The position numbers and the translations under genes are program-made. Positions 44,976-54,028 of a stretch of DNA of 64,000 nt are shown piece after piece. Below the pieces are notes generated by a model, which was given only the letters and a program-made list of their open reading frames with translations, made no database searches and was not told the origin of the DNA. This stretch comes from Vibrio hyugaensis. Lineage in GTDB: Bacteria; Pseudomonadota; Gammaproteobacteria; Enterobacterales; Vibrionaceae. Where the stretch lies: positions 2,016,001-2,080,000 of the forward strand of contig NZ_CP025795.1 of assembly GCF_002906655.1 (NCBI RefSeq). The letters run 5' to 3'. Positions within the stretch are counted from its first letter, which is position 1; the number at the start of each line of letters is the position of its first letter.

Positions 44976-45614
44976 TTATGGCACAGCGAAAAAATAAATA
45001 ACGAGCGATAACGCAGTGCCAAAACTCATCCACTGCATTGACGTTCTAAAAGTCTTTTTCTTTGGAAGCAGCAAACACACACCGGTTAGCACAAAAAACA
45101 CCATAAGAAGCGCTGTTATATCGATAAACCATTTCCATGTATCACCACTGTTACGTCCTTTATGCAGGTCATTAAGTAGTGCGATCAAACCGTAGTTAGT
45201 GGTTTCAACTTCAGCTTCACCGGTCGTCATATCGACGAAAACAGTGGCGTTGTAGCCAGGGCCTTTGAAATCTAAAGAGAGCTCACCAATCATCAATTCA
45301 CCATCCTCTACTTCGGTATACACATCGAGTGCTGATGGTGTGCCTCGTAGGTCTGTTTCTTGTGTTAAGAAACTCAACAGAGCAGAGCGATTAGGTTGGA
45401 AGCTTCCCTCACTCGCAAATAGTTGCTCGGAAGGAACTGTGAGTGTGTGTTGCTGAATGATGGGTTCACTGCGCTCAAACAGTTCTGGTCGGTTCAACGT
45501 AATACCAGTTAACGCAAAAAACAGCGTCACTAATAAAAGAGCCATAGAAATATAAATGTGCAGACGACGTGCCCAAGTTTGGACGCCTTTGCTTTTGAGC
45601 AACATAGAAAACAA
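44976..45614 (-). CDS. PepSY-type membrane protein
   Basis: 212 residues with three hydrophobic helices (about 22-41, 165-185, 190-210) and a periplasmic domain between the first and second. RRLHIYISMALLLVTLFFALTGITLNRPELF is the PepSY-associated helix block, and LNDLHKGRNSGDTWKWFIDITALLMVFFVLTGVCLLLP the second. Such proteins often act in iron-compound reduction or metal handling at the inner membrane. First gene of the operon; the start could also be at 45605. Its promoter carries a Fur-type box. Confidence 0.85.
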   Translation of the reverse strand: MFSMLLKSKGVQTWARRLHIYISMALLLVTLFFALTGITLNRPELFERSEPIIQQHTLTVPSEQLFASEGSFQPNRSALLSFLTQETDLRGTPSALDVYTEVEDGELMIGELSLDFKGPGYNATVFVDMTTGEAEVETTNYGLIALLNDLHKGRNSGDTWKWFIDITALLMVFFVLTGVCLLLPKKKTFRTSMQWMSFGTALSLVIYFFAVP

Positions 45615-45634
45615 TCATCACCAGTAAATGAGGA

Positions 45635-45679
45635 TGTAATTTAGGTGATAATCATTCGTATTGGCATTTAATTTACATT
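45635..45679 (-). promoter_or_regulatory. Fur-type promoter/operator of the metal ABC operon
   Basis: TGATAATCATTCGTATT (45646-45662, plus strand) matches the Fur consensus at 13 of 17 positions. The whole 44-nt block is 34/44 identical to the block upstream of the TonB-dependent receptor. Confidence 0.65.
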
Positions 45680-45741
45680 GTTTACGTTTGGTCAAAAAGC
45701 ATTACTCCCGTCGATACTGACGGGAGCAAATAGGAGGGGCG

Positions 45742-46599
45742 TTATCGAGCTAAAATTGGATAAGTAAAGAAAACCAAGTGGCAGAAATTAAACACGAAGT
45801 GAGCGAGCACAGCGCACCATAAACGGCCAGTAAAATGGAAGACCAAACCGTACCCAGCCCCTGCAAGCACGGCAAATACCATTAATAGTGGACCACCAGC
45901 AAAATGAGCCAAACCAAATAAAAGACTCGCTACTACCAAGCCTACTCGCCAGTCAAAGCGACGGGATAGCGACTGCTGAATAAATCCACGAAATAGCGCT
46001 TCTTCTGCCACACAAGTCAGCACTAAGTTGTTCAAAGCAAATAACCACCACCAAGATGGCAAACTCAATTCAGGCTTTAAAGCACCAAGCACTGACGCAA
46101 TAGGCAGCAACAAGAGCAAAGGAGTCATCACCAGCAATGCCGGTTTGACTCTTACCTTTGACTCACCACCTAGCAAAATAGGATAAGCCAGTAAGAGCGC
46201 AAAGAAGGCAAGTGGCTTGTCTAAGTTAAGGTACATAGAGAATGGGGTACTCAACGGCCCCGCAGATACCTTGTCGAGCACTTGCAGATTATTGAATCCC
46301 GGGATCAGATGGACAAACAACAAGACACACCAAACAATCACGACTCCCCACCCCAAATAGAAAATGGATTTCGTTTTTGGCTGCGCTTTAAGCATTGGAG
46401 CGAGACTTGGAATTCGGTACGACACGCCAAGCACAAACAAAGAACTGACCAAGGCGATAGGTTCAATACGGCCGAGAATAAAGCCGCCAAACAAGGTGAT
46501 GCCAAGCAATACTAGCGTGACTCCAGTATGGCGGAGAAAAGCCGCAGCTATCGCCAAAATTAGTGGGCACCATAGCCAGATGTCGGAATCGAGAATCAT
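45742..46599 (-). CDS. CPBP-family intramembrane protease
   Basis: 285 residues, about eight membrane segments. The motif EEALFRGFIQQSLSRR (late third) followed by LLFGLAHFAGG and LAHFVFNFCHLVFF gives the CPBP/Abi EExxxR, FxxxH and HxxxN elements of glutamic intramembrane proteases. The start at 46599 has AAGGATAATACA before it. It sits between the two metal operons on the same strand but has its own promoter region and lies behind a terminator, so it is probably separate. Substrate unknown. Confidence 0.88.
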   Translation of the reverse strand: MILDSDIWLWCPLILAIAAAFLRHTGVTLVLLGITLFGGFILGRIEPIALVSSLFVLGVSYRIPSLAPMLKAQPKTKSIFYLGWGVVIVWCVLLFVHLIPGFNNLQVLDKVSAGPLSTPFSMYLNLDKPLAFFALLLAYPILLGGESKVRVKPALLVMTPLLLLLPIASVLGALKPELSLPSWWWLFALNNLVLTCVAEEALFRGFIQQSLSRRFDWRVGLVVASLLFGLAHFAGGPLLMVFAVLAGAGYGLVFHFTGRLWCAVLAHFVFNFCHLVFFTYPILAR

Positions 46600-46710
46600 T
46601 GTATTATCCTTATAAACAAAAGCTGACGTTCCAGTCTTATCGCTGGATACCGGTAATATAACGTTATGATATTTAAAAAGAGATCGAACCAGACTCAATA
46701 TTTACAAACA

Positions 46711-46738
46711 AAAAGACCCGAGATATAACCCGGGCCTT
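46711..46738 (-). terminator. Terminator of the TonB cluster
   Basis: On the minus strand AGGCCCG, an 8-10-nt loop, CGGGTCT, then TTTTGTTTG. It closes the receptor-to-TPR operon about 36 nt after the last gene. Confidence 0.8.
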
Positions 46739-46773
46739 TCGATCATTGATACATGGTCTACTATCACATGTAC

Positions 46774-47946
46774 TTAGCTATTCTGGCTTGCTTTCGCTTT
46801 ACGCAACTGGGATAGGTATTTCACCCAACTCTCAGCTTGAGTTGAAGGCTCAATTTCATTCGCACGTTTTGCGTTGGCAAGCGCATCTTCAATGCGTTTT
46901 AGCTTGTAGTATGCACGCGTTTTTACCAAAGCCACATCCGCTTTACGACCAGAGACTTTATCCAAGGCGATCAAAGCATCTTTGTAATGTCCCTCTTGAA
47001 CAAGCAGTTGCGACAAATTCCAGTAATACTGGCGGTTTAGCTTCGCTGCAACTTGCCAGCTTGCGATCGACTTTTCCCACTCTTTCGCCATTTGCCAGTA
47101 AGTTGCCTGCTGAGCTTTGAGTTTACTATCTGAATTCACACCATTTAGTTCGCCCAATATTAAAGCCGCTCGTTCCGGAATACCGCGCTTTCCATAAAGT
47201 TGAGCAAGAAGTTTGAGGTCATCTTGGTTCAACTCTACGCCTTTCAGCTTCGCAAGAGCCAAAGCGTCAAGAGCACGCTTATCATCATCCACACGTAGAT
47301 ACAGAGCAACAAGCTGACGCCACCATTCCACACGCTCAGGTTCAATCGCAATCAAACGTTTGATCGTGCCAATCGCAGGCTGCCATTTTTTCAGTTCAAG
47401 TTCTGCAGATAGCTTGATGGATAATGGTGCCATCTCGTCTGGCTGGCCATATTTCTCATAACGAGCCATTGCAGAGAGAACTTTATTCCACTGACTTAAC
47501 TGGTAATGAGACTGTGCAATACGCAGCCAAATTTCATACGCCTTTTGGCTCTCAGGAACCGATTTACTCAAGTCGTAGTAATGTGGCAAGGCTTTAGAAA
47601 ACTGCTGTTCATTAAGCAACATATCAGCCAGCATTTTGCGCGTTTGCCATGCTTGTTCATCTTCCAGCAGTCCACTGTTAACAGCGATTTCAAGCTGTTT
47701 AATCGCAGACTTAACTTGGTCATTCTGCCAATAAAAGATACCCAACATACGGGCAACGAACGCCTGGTCATAACCACGGGACAAATCCAAAGCTTCTAAT
47801 GTTGAAATGGCCTCTTTTAGCTTGTCTTCTTGAGCCATATTATGGGCACGTTGAACACGAGTCGCCGTGTATTGACTGAGTTCATTCGCGACGGTGGTAA
47901 AAGCACTTAGGCTTAACACAGCACCGATTAAGAATTTCTTCATCAT
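46774..47946 (-). CDS. TPR-repeat periplasmic protein of the TonB2-type cluster
   Basis: 390 residues with a signal peptide (MKKFLIGAVLSLSAFTTVANE) and a series of tetratricopeptide-like helix pairs (e.g. ALDLSRGYDQAFVARMLGIFYWQNDQVKSAIKQLEIAV and ALIALDKVSGRKADVALVKTRAYYKLKRIEDALANAKRA). A gene of this type terminates the V. cholerae TonB2 cluster in the same order. It overlaps tonB by 4 nt. It may link the TonB complex to the receptor or peptidoglycan (inference). Confidence 0.85.
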   Translation of the reverse strand: MMKKFLIGAVLSLSAFTTVANELSQYTATRVQRAHNMAQEDKLKEAISTLEALDLSRGYDQAFVARMLGIFYWQNDQVKSAIKQLEIAVNSGLLEDEQAWQTRKMLADMLLNEQQFSKALPHYYDLSKSVPESQKAYEIWLRIAQSHYQLSQWNKVLSAMARYEKYGQPDEMAPLSIKLSAELELKKWQPAIGTIKRLIAIEPERVEWWRQLVALYLRVDDDKRALDALALAKLKGVELNQDDLKLLAQLYGKRGIPERAALILGELNGVNSDSKLKAQQATYWQMAKEWEKSIASWQVAAKLNRQYYWNLSQLLVQEGHYKDALIALDKVSGRKADVALVKTRAYYKLKRIEDALANAKRANEIEPSTQAESWVKYLSQLRKAKASQNS

Positions 47947-48563
47947 TTGGCTAACTTGAACTCCACTCTAGCGGTTTGCCCGAACTGTTCAATTGAAACA
48001 CCATCTTCAACTTTTGGTTGATATTTCCACTTTTTAAGCGCTCGAACCGCTTCTTTCTCAAACATACGCTTTGGCTTGGCATCAATCACTTCAATGTCTT
48101 TTGGGCGACCCGCGGCATCTATCGTGAATCGCATGATGACGTAACCTTCCATTTTACGTTTCAGTGCTTTGCTTGGATAACGAGGATCAACGCGGTACAG
48201 AGGCAATGCTTGCTGGTTGCCCATCGTGCCTTTTAAGTTAGGTGCACTGATCGCAATGCCATCTAGCACAGTGTTCAAACCCAATGCGCTGATTGGCGTG
48301 ACTTGGCTCATCGGCTCTACTTGGGTTTCCGCTTGAGACAAATCCATCGGTTCTGGTGCTTTTGGTGGTTCTGGCTGTTCAGGAACAGAACGTTGACGAC
48401 GTTGAACATCAGCATCATTCTCGACCATCACCATGTCAAAGCGCACCGCCTCTGACGGTTGAGGTGCGCGTTGATTGCCTTTGTCGACCATCCACGCCAT
48501 AAAGCTAAACAAGCTCACCGCAATCAAAATTGACGCTGGTAGCGCGAGTAGTAGCCTGCCCAT
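47943..48563 (-). CDS. tonB2: TonB energy transducer (TonB2 type)
   Basis: 206 residues, the length of vibrio TonB2. One N-terminal membrane helix (about 4-26) is followed by a short proline-rich linker (EQPEPPKAPEPMDL) much shorter than in TonB1. The C-terminal domain has PLYRVDPRYPSKALKRKMEGYVIMRFTIDAAGRPKDIEVIDAKP.. KWKYQP, the receptor-binding fold that contacts the TonB box. It transmits proton-motive force from ExbB/ExbD to outer-membrane receptors. It overlaps both flanking genes. Confidence 0.92.
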   Translation of the reverse strand: MGRLLLALPASILIAVSLFSFMAWMVDKGNQRAPQPSEAVRFDMVMVENDADVQRRQRSVPEQPEPPKAPEPMDLSQAETQVEPMSQVTPISALGLNTVLDGIAISAPNLKGTMGNQQALPLYRVDPRYPSKALKRKMEGYVIMRFTIDAAGRPKDIEVIDAKPKRMFEKEAVRALKKWKYQPKVEDGVSIEQFGQTARVEFKLAK

Positions 48564-48967
48564 TAAGGTTTCTCCGCTGCCAATGCGATGTTCTTCACAC
48601 CAGCACCTTTCGCCGCATCCATCACCTTCACAACCGTTCCGTTGTATGCATGTTCATCCGCTTGAATGACAAGTGATGCCTCTGGTTGCTCAAGTAACAA
48701 GTGCTCAATGGTCGCTTCTACACGTTCGATATCCACCAAACGTTTATCGATGTACACATCGTTCGCCGCTGTTACCGCAATAAAAATGCCTGCGTCTTTT
48801 TGGCTAACCACGTTCGAGGCTTGTGGTCGGTTAACTTCTACACCTGACTCACGTACAAATGAACTGGTCACAATGAAGAAGATCAGCATGATGAACACGA
48901 TATCCAACATCGATGTTAAATCGATCTGGGCTTCATCTTGTTGATTATTTCTACGTCCGAGTCTCAC
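48563..48967 (-). CDS. exbD2: ExbD-type biopolymer transport protein
   Basis: 134 residues, one N-terminal membrane helix with LTSMLDIVFIMLIFFIVTSSF. Asp22 in that helix corresponds to the proton-path aspartate of ExbD. The periplasmic domain follows. It starts on the ExbB stop codon (4-nt overlap) and ends on the TonB start. Confidence 0.94.
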   Translation of the reverse strand: MRLGRRNNQQDEAQIDLTSMLDIVFIMLIFFIVTSSFVRESGVEVNRPQASNVVSQKDAGIFIAVTAANDVYIDKRLVDIERVEATIEHLLLEQPEASLVIQADEHAYNGTVVKVMDAAKGAGVKNIALAAEKP

Positions 48968-49518
48968 TTCTGACTCCTTAAAGATTGTTCTAACTGGAGG
49001 GCTTTACGCTCACACACTTTGCTCAAACGTGCATGGACAAACATGCCTGCAAGTGCCGCAACCATACCTGCCATGGTTGGCAGTGTTGCAAGTGAAATGC
49101 CTGAAGCCATCAATTTTGGATTGCTACTGCCTTGTGTGGCCATCACATCAAAGACCGTGATCATGCCAGTCACCGTACCTAGCAAACCTAACATCGGGCA
49201 AATCGCCACGAGTACTTTGATGGTTGATAGGTTTTGGCGCAGTTCAATGTGTGCTTTTGCAATCCATCCTTCGCGGATTTGATGCGCGTACCAAGAGTGG
49301 TGGTCAGGTCTTGCTAGCCACTGCTCACAAAGCTGTTTCTTCACCTTCGGAAACTCCGTTGTCAGGTAAAGTACACGCTCCATAACCAGTAGCCAACACA
49401 CCGCAACAACGGCTGCTAGCCACCATAGGATTTGGCCACCTTGCTGCATAAAGCTCATCAAGGTTGAGGCCCAATCCTCACTGATCAAACCCAATGTGTT
49501 GAGTAGGATCTGCTCCAT
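48964..49518 (-). CDS. exbB2: ExbB-type proton channel protein
   Basis: 184 residues with three membrane helices. The MotA/TolQ/ExbB signature is VLVAICPMLGLLGTVTGMITVFDVMATQGSSNPKLMASGISLATLPTMAGMVAALAGMFVHA, with the Thr and Gly residues of the pore helices. It builds the pentameric motor with ExbD dimers. It directly follows ttpC with a 1-nt overlap. Confidence 0.94.
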   Translation of the reverse strand: MEQILLNTLGLISEDWASTLMSFMQQGGQILWWLAAVVAVCWLLVMERVLYLTTEFPKVKKQLCEQWLARPDHHSWYAHQIREGWIAKAHIELRQNLSTIKVLVAICPMLGLLGTVTGMITVFDVMATQGSSNPKLMASGISLATLPTMAGMVAALAGMFVHARLSKVCERKALQLEQSLRSQK

Positions 49519-50885
49519 TACGCTGCGTTCTCCGCTGTCGTGTTAGGGTTGTTTTTGCCTTTTGGCATATCGCGCTCAGCTTGTTCCGCAACAAGACCAA
49601 TGCCTTGCTTTTCAAGAATATTGCGAATGTTCTCTGCTTGAGAGCTCAATACGTTGTGAGCAAGAAGCAATGGCATTGCCGCAACAAGGCCAAGAACAGT
49701 TGTAACTAGCGCCATAGAGATACCACCTGCCATGACTTTTGGATCGCCATTACCAAACTGAGTGATCACTTGGAACGTTTCGATCATGCCTGTTACCGTA
49801 CCTAATAGACCAAGCATCGGTGCTAGAGCAGCAAGCAGTTTCAGCATCGACAAACCCTTCTCAAGGTGAGTCTGCTCGTCAACTACTGCTTCTAACAGAC
49901 GAAGCTCTAACGCTTCAACGCTACGATGTTTGTCTTTTTGGTATACCGCAAGAATACGACCAAGCGGGTTGTCTTCTGGCTGAGCTGGGGTCTTTAACTG
50001 TTTGGCGATTTTTTGACGAGCAATCATCAATGACACACCACGAACCAACGCGATGATCAAACCAACCGCTAACAAGCCAAGAATGATCTGACCAACGACA
50101 CCACCGGCATTCAGGCGATCCGCCATTGTCGGTGAATTTGCCAATTGCTCAAGCAAGATCCCACGTGATGGGTCAATCACTAAAGAATCGATTTCACCCG
50201 AGTTCAGCGAGCTTGCTGTTGGTCCATTTTCTGGTTGGCGGAGGTAGCTCACCGCATCACCGCGTTGACCGTTCCACTTCACGTAACCAGCGTCATCCAA
50301 TAGCGCCATTGAGCCAAGGCGAACACCGCTAACCGTTTGTTCACGACCTTCACCATCAAGCAGAGTGAATGACACTTTCGCCAGCTCACCACTTGCTTTA
50401 ACTTGTTCTTCCATACTGCGCCACATCGCTTCAAGCTGAGGCAAAGTTGGTAGTGATTTAGCGGCAACGATATCATCGATATTTTGCTGGTATGAGTTTG
50501 CGTCTACACCAGTAACGGAATGCTTAAGTTCTGCTTCCAGCTCTTTTGCGTTTTGACGAACAACACCAAATAGCTCACCTAAACTGCCCGTTTCTAGACG
50601 AAGCTTTTCTTCTAGTTGAGCAAGCTCAGATTCATTTTCACCGAACGTTACGCTCAGCGTATCAGCTTCCGCTTGTAGCGCTGCACGTTCTGCTACAAGC
50701 TTATTCTTCATTGCCTGTAGCTCTTGTTGAGTCTTGTTAAAACCAGATTCACGAGCCACGTTATGGGATTGCTGTTGGCGATTTTCTTGTTGTGCTTTTT
50801 GCAGCAGAGTGTCACTTGCAAACGTCGTATGCGGTAAAAGCGCAGCAGTAGAAATTAATGCAACCGATAGCCATTTCTTCATCAT
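49518..50885 (-). CDS. ttpC: TtpC, ExbB-like protein with long periplasmic N-terminus
   Basis: 455 residues. A signal peptide (to TTFAS), a coiled-coil-rich periplasmic region (about 25-130), a short beta domain (about 165-240), then three membrane helices with LAALAPMLGLLGTVTGMIETFQVITQFGNGDPKVMAGGISMALVTTVLGLVAAMPLLLAH. This is the domain order of TtpC, the extra component vibrio TonB2 systems need to energise receptors. The start has two possible ATGs. It lies between DUF3450 and ExbB, as in known TonB2 clusters. Confidence 0.92.
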   Translation of the reverse strand: MMKKWLSVALISTAALLPHTTFASDTLLQKAQQENRQQQSHNVARESGFNKTQQELQAMKNKLVAERAALQAEADTLSVTFGENESELAQLEEKLRLETGSLGELFGVVRQNAKELEAELKHSVTGVDANSYQQNIDDIVAAKSLPTLPQLEAMWRSMEEQVKASGELAKVSFTLLDGEGREQTVSGVRLGSMALLDDAGYVKWNGQRGDAVSYLRQPENGPTASSLNSGEIDSLVIDPSRGILLEQLANSPTMADRLNAGGVVGQIILGLLAVGLIIALVRGVSLMIARQKIAKQLKTPAQPEDNPLGRILAVYQKDKHRSVEALELRLLEAVVDEQTHLEKGLSMLKLLAALAPMLGLLGTVTGMIETFQVITQFGNGDPKVMAGGISMALVTTVLGLVAAMPLLLAHNVLSSQAENIRNILEKQGIGLVAEQAERDMPKGKNNPNTTAENAA

Positions 50886-51653
50886 TTATTTGCCCTCCGC
50901 TACGTTTAGAGACACTGGCAGAGTTAGCATGCTTGGTGCGATCTGTTTATTTGCCATGGCAAACGCTTTATCGAGTTCAGATTTTTGTTCTGAGCCAACG
51001 GACTGCCATGCGTTCTGTTGTTGTGACCAGCTCCAGAACTGTTCACCAGATAGGCTACGCGCAACCAGAGACACGCGACCTAAGTAAAGAATATCAGCTT
51101 CAACTTGATCGTTGCCTTCCAATGCAATCTTGCCTTGGTAGATACCAATCTTAGTGCCGTAATCCATTTCGATTTGGTACGCTTCTAGAATACGACGAAA
51201 CTTTTCAGCATCCGCGACATCTGCTCGAGTCATCATGGCATCAAGCTTAGCAATACGCTCCTCACGCTGCGCTTTGCGGATCGGCTTATCATTCGCAACG
51301 ATAGTCTTTAGACCATCCAGCATGTGATACATAAGCGGGACCACACCTTGACGAGTTTGAGCGATTTGCTCAATTTGCTCATTCAAACTTGCCACTTCCT
51401 CGTTTTGGCTATCAACAAGGTTTGAAAGGTGGTCGCGATAAATCGTCAAGTTGCTGACTTCTTCATTCAACTGTTCAATTTCAGCTTCTAGTGACAGAGA
51501 CTTCTCGGCACTTGCATCGATACGCTTCTGGCTTACCGCAGACGCTTGGTTAGTTTTACTCTGCACAGCTTGAGCATCGTTAAGATTTTCCGCTTGAACG
51601 GGAATCAAAACCGATGTGATCAACAGAGCGATACTTGATTTCATTAGATTCAT
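50886..51653 (-). CDS. DUF3450 coiled-coil periplasmic protein
   Basis: 255 residues with a signal peptide (SSIALLITSVLIPVQAEN) and a long coiled coil (residues about 45-110, e.g. LSLEAEIEQLNEEVSNLTIYRDHLSNLVDSQNEEVASLNEQIEQI), then a globular part containing DYGTKIGIYQGKIAL and DILYLGRVSLVARSLSGEQFWSWS. DUF3450 members sit first in TonB2/TtpC clusters and are thought to work with TtpC. It is immediately upstream of ttpC (no gap). Confidence 0.88.
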   Translation of the reverse strand: MNLMKSSIALLITSVLIPVQAENLNDAQAVQSKTNQASAVSQKRIDASAEKSLSLEAEIEQLNEEVSNLTIYRDHLSNLVDSQNEEVASLNEQIEQIAQTRQGVVPLMYHMLDGLKTIVANDKPIRKAQREERIAKLDAMMTRADVADAEKFRRILEAYQIEMDYGTKIGIYQGKIALEGNDQVEADILYLGRVSLVARSLSGEQFWSWSQQQNAWQSVGSEQKSELDKAFAMANKQIAPSMLTLPVSLNVAEGK

Positions 51654-51686
51654 ACGAGTTATATTTTCTGTTTTCCAAAAACGACT

Positions 51687-51712
51687 AAAGGGGAAGACAA
51701 CCCTTCCCCTTT
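51687..51712 (-). terminator. Hairpin between receptor and DUF3450 genes
   Basis: Ten-base-pair perfect stem AAAGGGGAAG / CTTCCCCTTT with a 6-nt loop, followed on the minus strand by AGTCGTTTTTGG. Probably partial termination, giving more receptor than TonB machinery. Confidence 0.65.
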
Positions 51713-51728
51713 AAAAATCAGTTTGTTA

Positions 51729-53819
51729 TCAGTACTTGAACTGAATTGTCGCCATGTAGTTTCGGCCCTCGCCTATCACTACACCGCTAGCTCCTTCTTG
51801 TTTACTGTTAGTGCTACCCCCACCTGCTAGGTAGTCAGTATCAAACAAGTTTTCTACATTGAATCGAGCCACAATATCTAAGTTCTCATCATACTTGTGA
51901 GTGTACGCAACGCCCATATCAATACGTGCATACCCATCTTTCTTAAATGTGTTCGCTGCGTCACCGTAGCGCTCACCTTCATAAATCAGACCTAGGTTCA
52001 CATCTGTGTTGTTCTGAACTTTGTAGCTCGACCAAACACTTGCTGAAAACTCAGGAACGTCCGCTGGACGGTTGCCTTTGTAGTCCGCACTTTCTGTGAT
52101 TTCTGCGTCTAAGTACATTGCAGAAGCAGTTAGCGAAAGTTCTTCAGTAACAAAACCTTGAGCTAGAATTTCTGCACCGCGGTGTACTTGCTCACCATCT
52201 TGAGTCTTCTTGTACATAACGTCACCGCCAGCGTTAACGCCATTTTCAACATCAAGCGCGATGTTTTCTAGCGTGATATCGAACACAGCACCAGAGACCA
52301 ATAGACGCTCGTCAAACAGCTCCCATTTAGTACCCATCTCGTAAGAGATCCCGCGTTCTGCATCAAGCTCTTCACCATCGTTGGTGTAATCTGTGCCATT
52401 TACCGTACCTTGAGGCATAAAGCTTTCAGAGTACTGAACGTAAATAGAACCATTGCTTGCAGGGTGGAAAATCACACCTAGTTTTGGTGACACCTGACTT
52501 TCTGTCAGCTCATCGCTGCGTTTTTCATCGTAACGAACACCCGCAAGTACTTGCCAGTAATCGTTAATCGTCATCATGTTTTGTGCGTAGATACCCCAAG
52601 TATCATATTCGCTTGTTGGCCATCTCTTTGAGCTTGTTGGCTCTGGCTTCACAACCGTCTCACCAGCTGGTACGTACTCGCCATCATGGAAAGCCATAAA
52701 GCGGTCGTAGCTGTAATCCAAGTAGTTTGCACCGACTAAGAAAGTGTTATCTGTACCAAACAGAGAAAAGTCAGTCGTTACATCTACATAAGCAGTATCA
52801 AACACCCAGTGATCAGAACGCTCGTTACCCTTGTGCTTGATCGTACCGTTTTCTTCGTACATATCGAATTTAGGGTAAGACTCTACATCGAAACGTTTAA
52901 AGTCTTGACGGTTGTAACCCGCTTTAACATTCACGTTGTCTGTCACTTGAGCATTGATGTCGATACCATAGTTTTCAACATCGTTGTCAATCTCTGACCA
53001 CTGTGCATCCCAGATGTACTTGTCACCACGAACGGCTTTGCCATCAACGATGTAAGCACCAGAATCAACGCCGCCGTCATCTTTCGTACGGTCATAGTGT
53101 GCTGAAACCATGACGTTTTCTGTGATGTCATATTCCACGACCAAACCACCTACTACGCGGTCAGTTTGTGGCTCTGTACCATCACCGTATTTACGCCATG
53201 AGCCGTAGCTTTCTTTTGCAAGAATCGCACGCGCACGTAATGTTTCAGCATCATTCAGCGCACCACTGACATCAAGTACAGTTCGTGAATGATCATTTGA
53301 GCCGATATCTTGGCTTAAGCTTGCTTGCGTTTCTGTTGTTGGCTTCTTAGAAACCATGTTCACAAGGCCACCCGGCTCAGATTTACCATAAAGTAGACCT
53401 GACGGACCTTTCAGAACTTCAACACGCTCTAAAAGCTCAATTGGCTGACGGTAGTGTGACCAATGCTGACGACCATCACGTAGGAAGCCATCTGAACTGC
53501 TCAGTTCAAAACCACGTAGCGAGAAGCGCTCACGGTTACGGCTGGTGCCTCCTGCGCTAACACTCGCATCGTTTTGTAGTACTTCACCTAGCGTACTTGC
53601 ACGTTGCTCATCGATAACCGCTTCATCAATGACAGCAACTTGTCCTGGAGTTTCCAGTTGCGTCATTTCCATACGCATGGCTGTTGTATTGGTATCCGCT
53701 TTGTAACCGAACTCACGGCCTTCTACTACTAGGTGTTCATCTGCTGCTTGAACTTCTGCCACTGCTGGTGCCGCTAGCACCGCACCGATCACTAATGCCA
53801 ACTGGCTCTTAGTAAACAT
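51729..53819 (-). CDS. TonB-dependent siderophore-type receptor
   Basis: 696 residues. The signal peptide ends near EVQA. The plug domain (about 50-160) has LGEVLQNDASVSAGGTSRNRERFSLRGFELS and RVEVLKGPSGLLYGKSEPGGLVNMVSKKP; the rest is a 22-strand barrel ending FNVENLFDTDYLAGGGS.. YMATIQFKY. The pattern is that of the siderophore class (FhuE/FoxA-like). A TonB box is not clear: candidates are LVVEG and TAMRMEM near the N-terminus. It heads the operon feeding DUF3450-TtpC-ExbBD-TonB-TPR and lies behind a Fur-type box and a two-component system. The actual ligand (iron or zinc chelate) is unknown. Confidence 0.93.
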   Translation of the reverse strand: MFTKSQLALVIGAVLAAPAVAEVQAADEHLVVEGREFGYKADTNTTAMRMEMTQLETPGQVAVIDEAVIDEQRASTLGEVLQNDASVSAGGTSRNRERFSLRGFELSSSDGFLRDGRQHWSHYRQPIELLERVEVLKGPSGLLYGKSEPGGLVNMVSKKPTTETQASLSQDIGSNDHSRTVLDVSGALNDAETLRARAILAKESYGSWRKYGDGTEPQTDRVVGGLVVEYDITENVMVSAHYDRTKDDGGVDSGAYIVDGKAVRGDKYIWDAQWSEIDNDVENYGIDINAQVTDNVNVKAGYNRQDFKRFDVESYPKFDMYEENGTIKHKGNERSDHWVFDTAYVDVTTDFSLFGTDNTFLVGANYLDYSYDRFMAFHDGEYVPAGETVVKPEPTSSKRWPTSEYDTWGIYAQNMMTINDYWQVLAGVRYDEKRSDELTESQVSPKLGVIFHPASNGSIYVQYSESFMPQGTVNGTDYTNDGEELDAERGISYEMGTKWELFDERLLVSGAVFDITLENIALDVENGVNAGGDVMYKKTQDGEQVHRGAEILAQGFVTEELSLTASAMYLDAEITESADYKGNRPADVPEFSASVWSSYKVQNNTDVNLGLIYEGERYGDAANTFKKDGYARIDMGVAYTHKYDENLDIVARFNVENLFDTDYLAGGGSTNSKQEGASGVVIGEGRNYMATIQFKY

Positions 53820-53889
53820 ATCCTTTCACTCCGACTATTCTCGGGTCGCACATAAAAGCTATGCGATTCCCTTCTAATTATTTCGGCAG

Positions 53890-53933
53890 TGAATATAAGT
53901 GATAACCATTACCATTTGCATTAAATTTACATT
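53890..53933 (-). promoter_or_regulatory. Fur-type promoter/operator of the receptor operon
   Basis: TGATAACCATTACCATT (53900-53916, plus strand) matches the Fur consensus at 14 of 17 positions. TATATT follows as a -10 candidate on the minus strand. The block shares 34 of 44 nt with the one at 45.6 kb. Confidence 0.7.
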
Positions 53934-54028
53934 CTTTGCATTCGTAAAGTTTTGTAAAGCACAAAGCGGTCAAGCAATCACCATTCGTGATCAAAATCAC
54001 ACTTAAGCATTGCATTTAACATGGTTTT

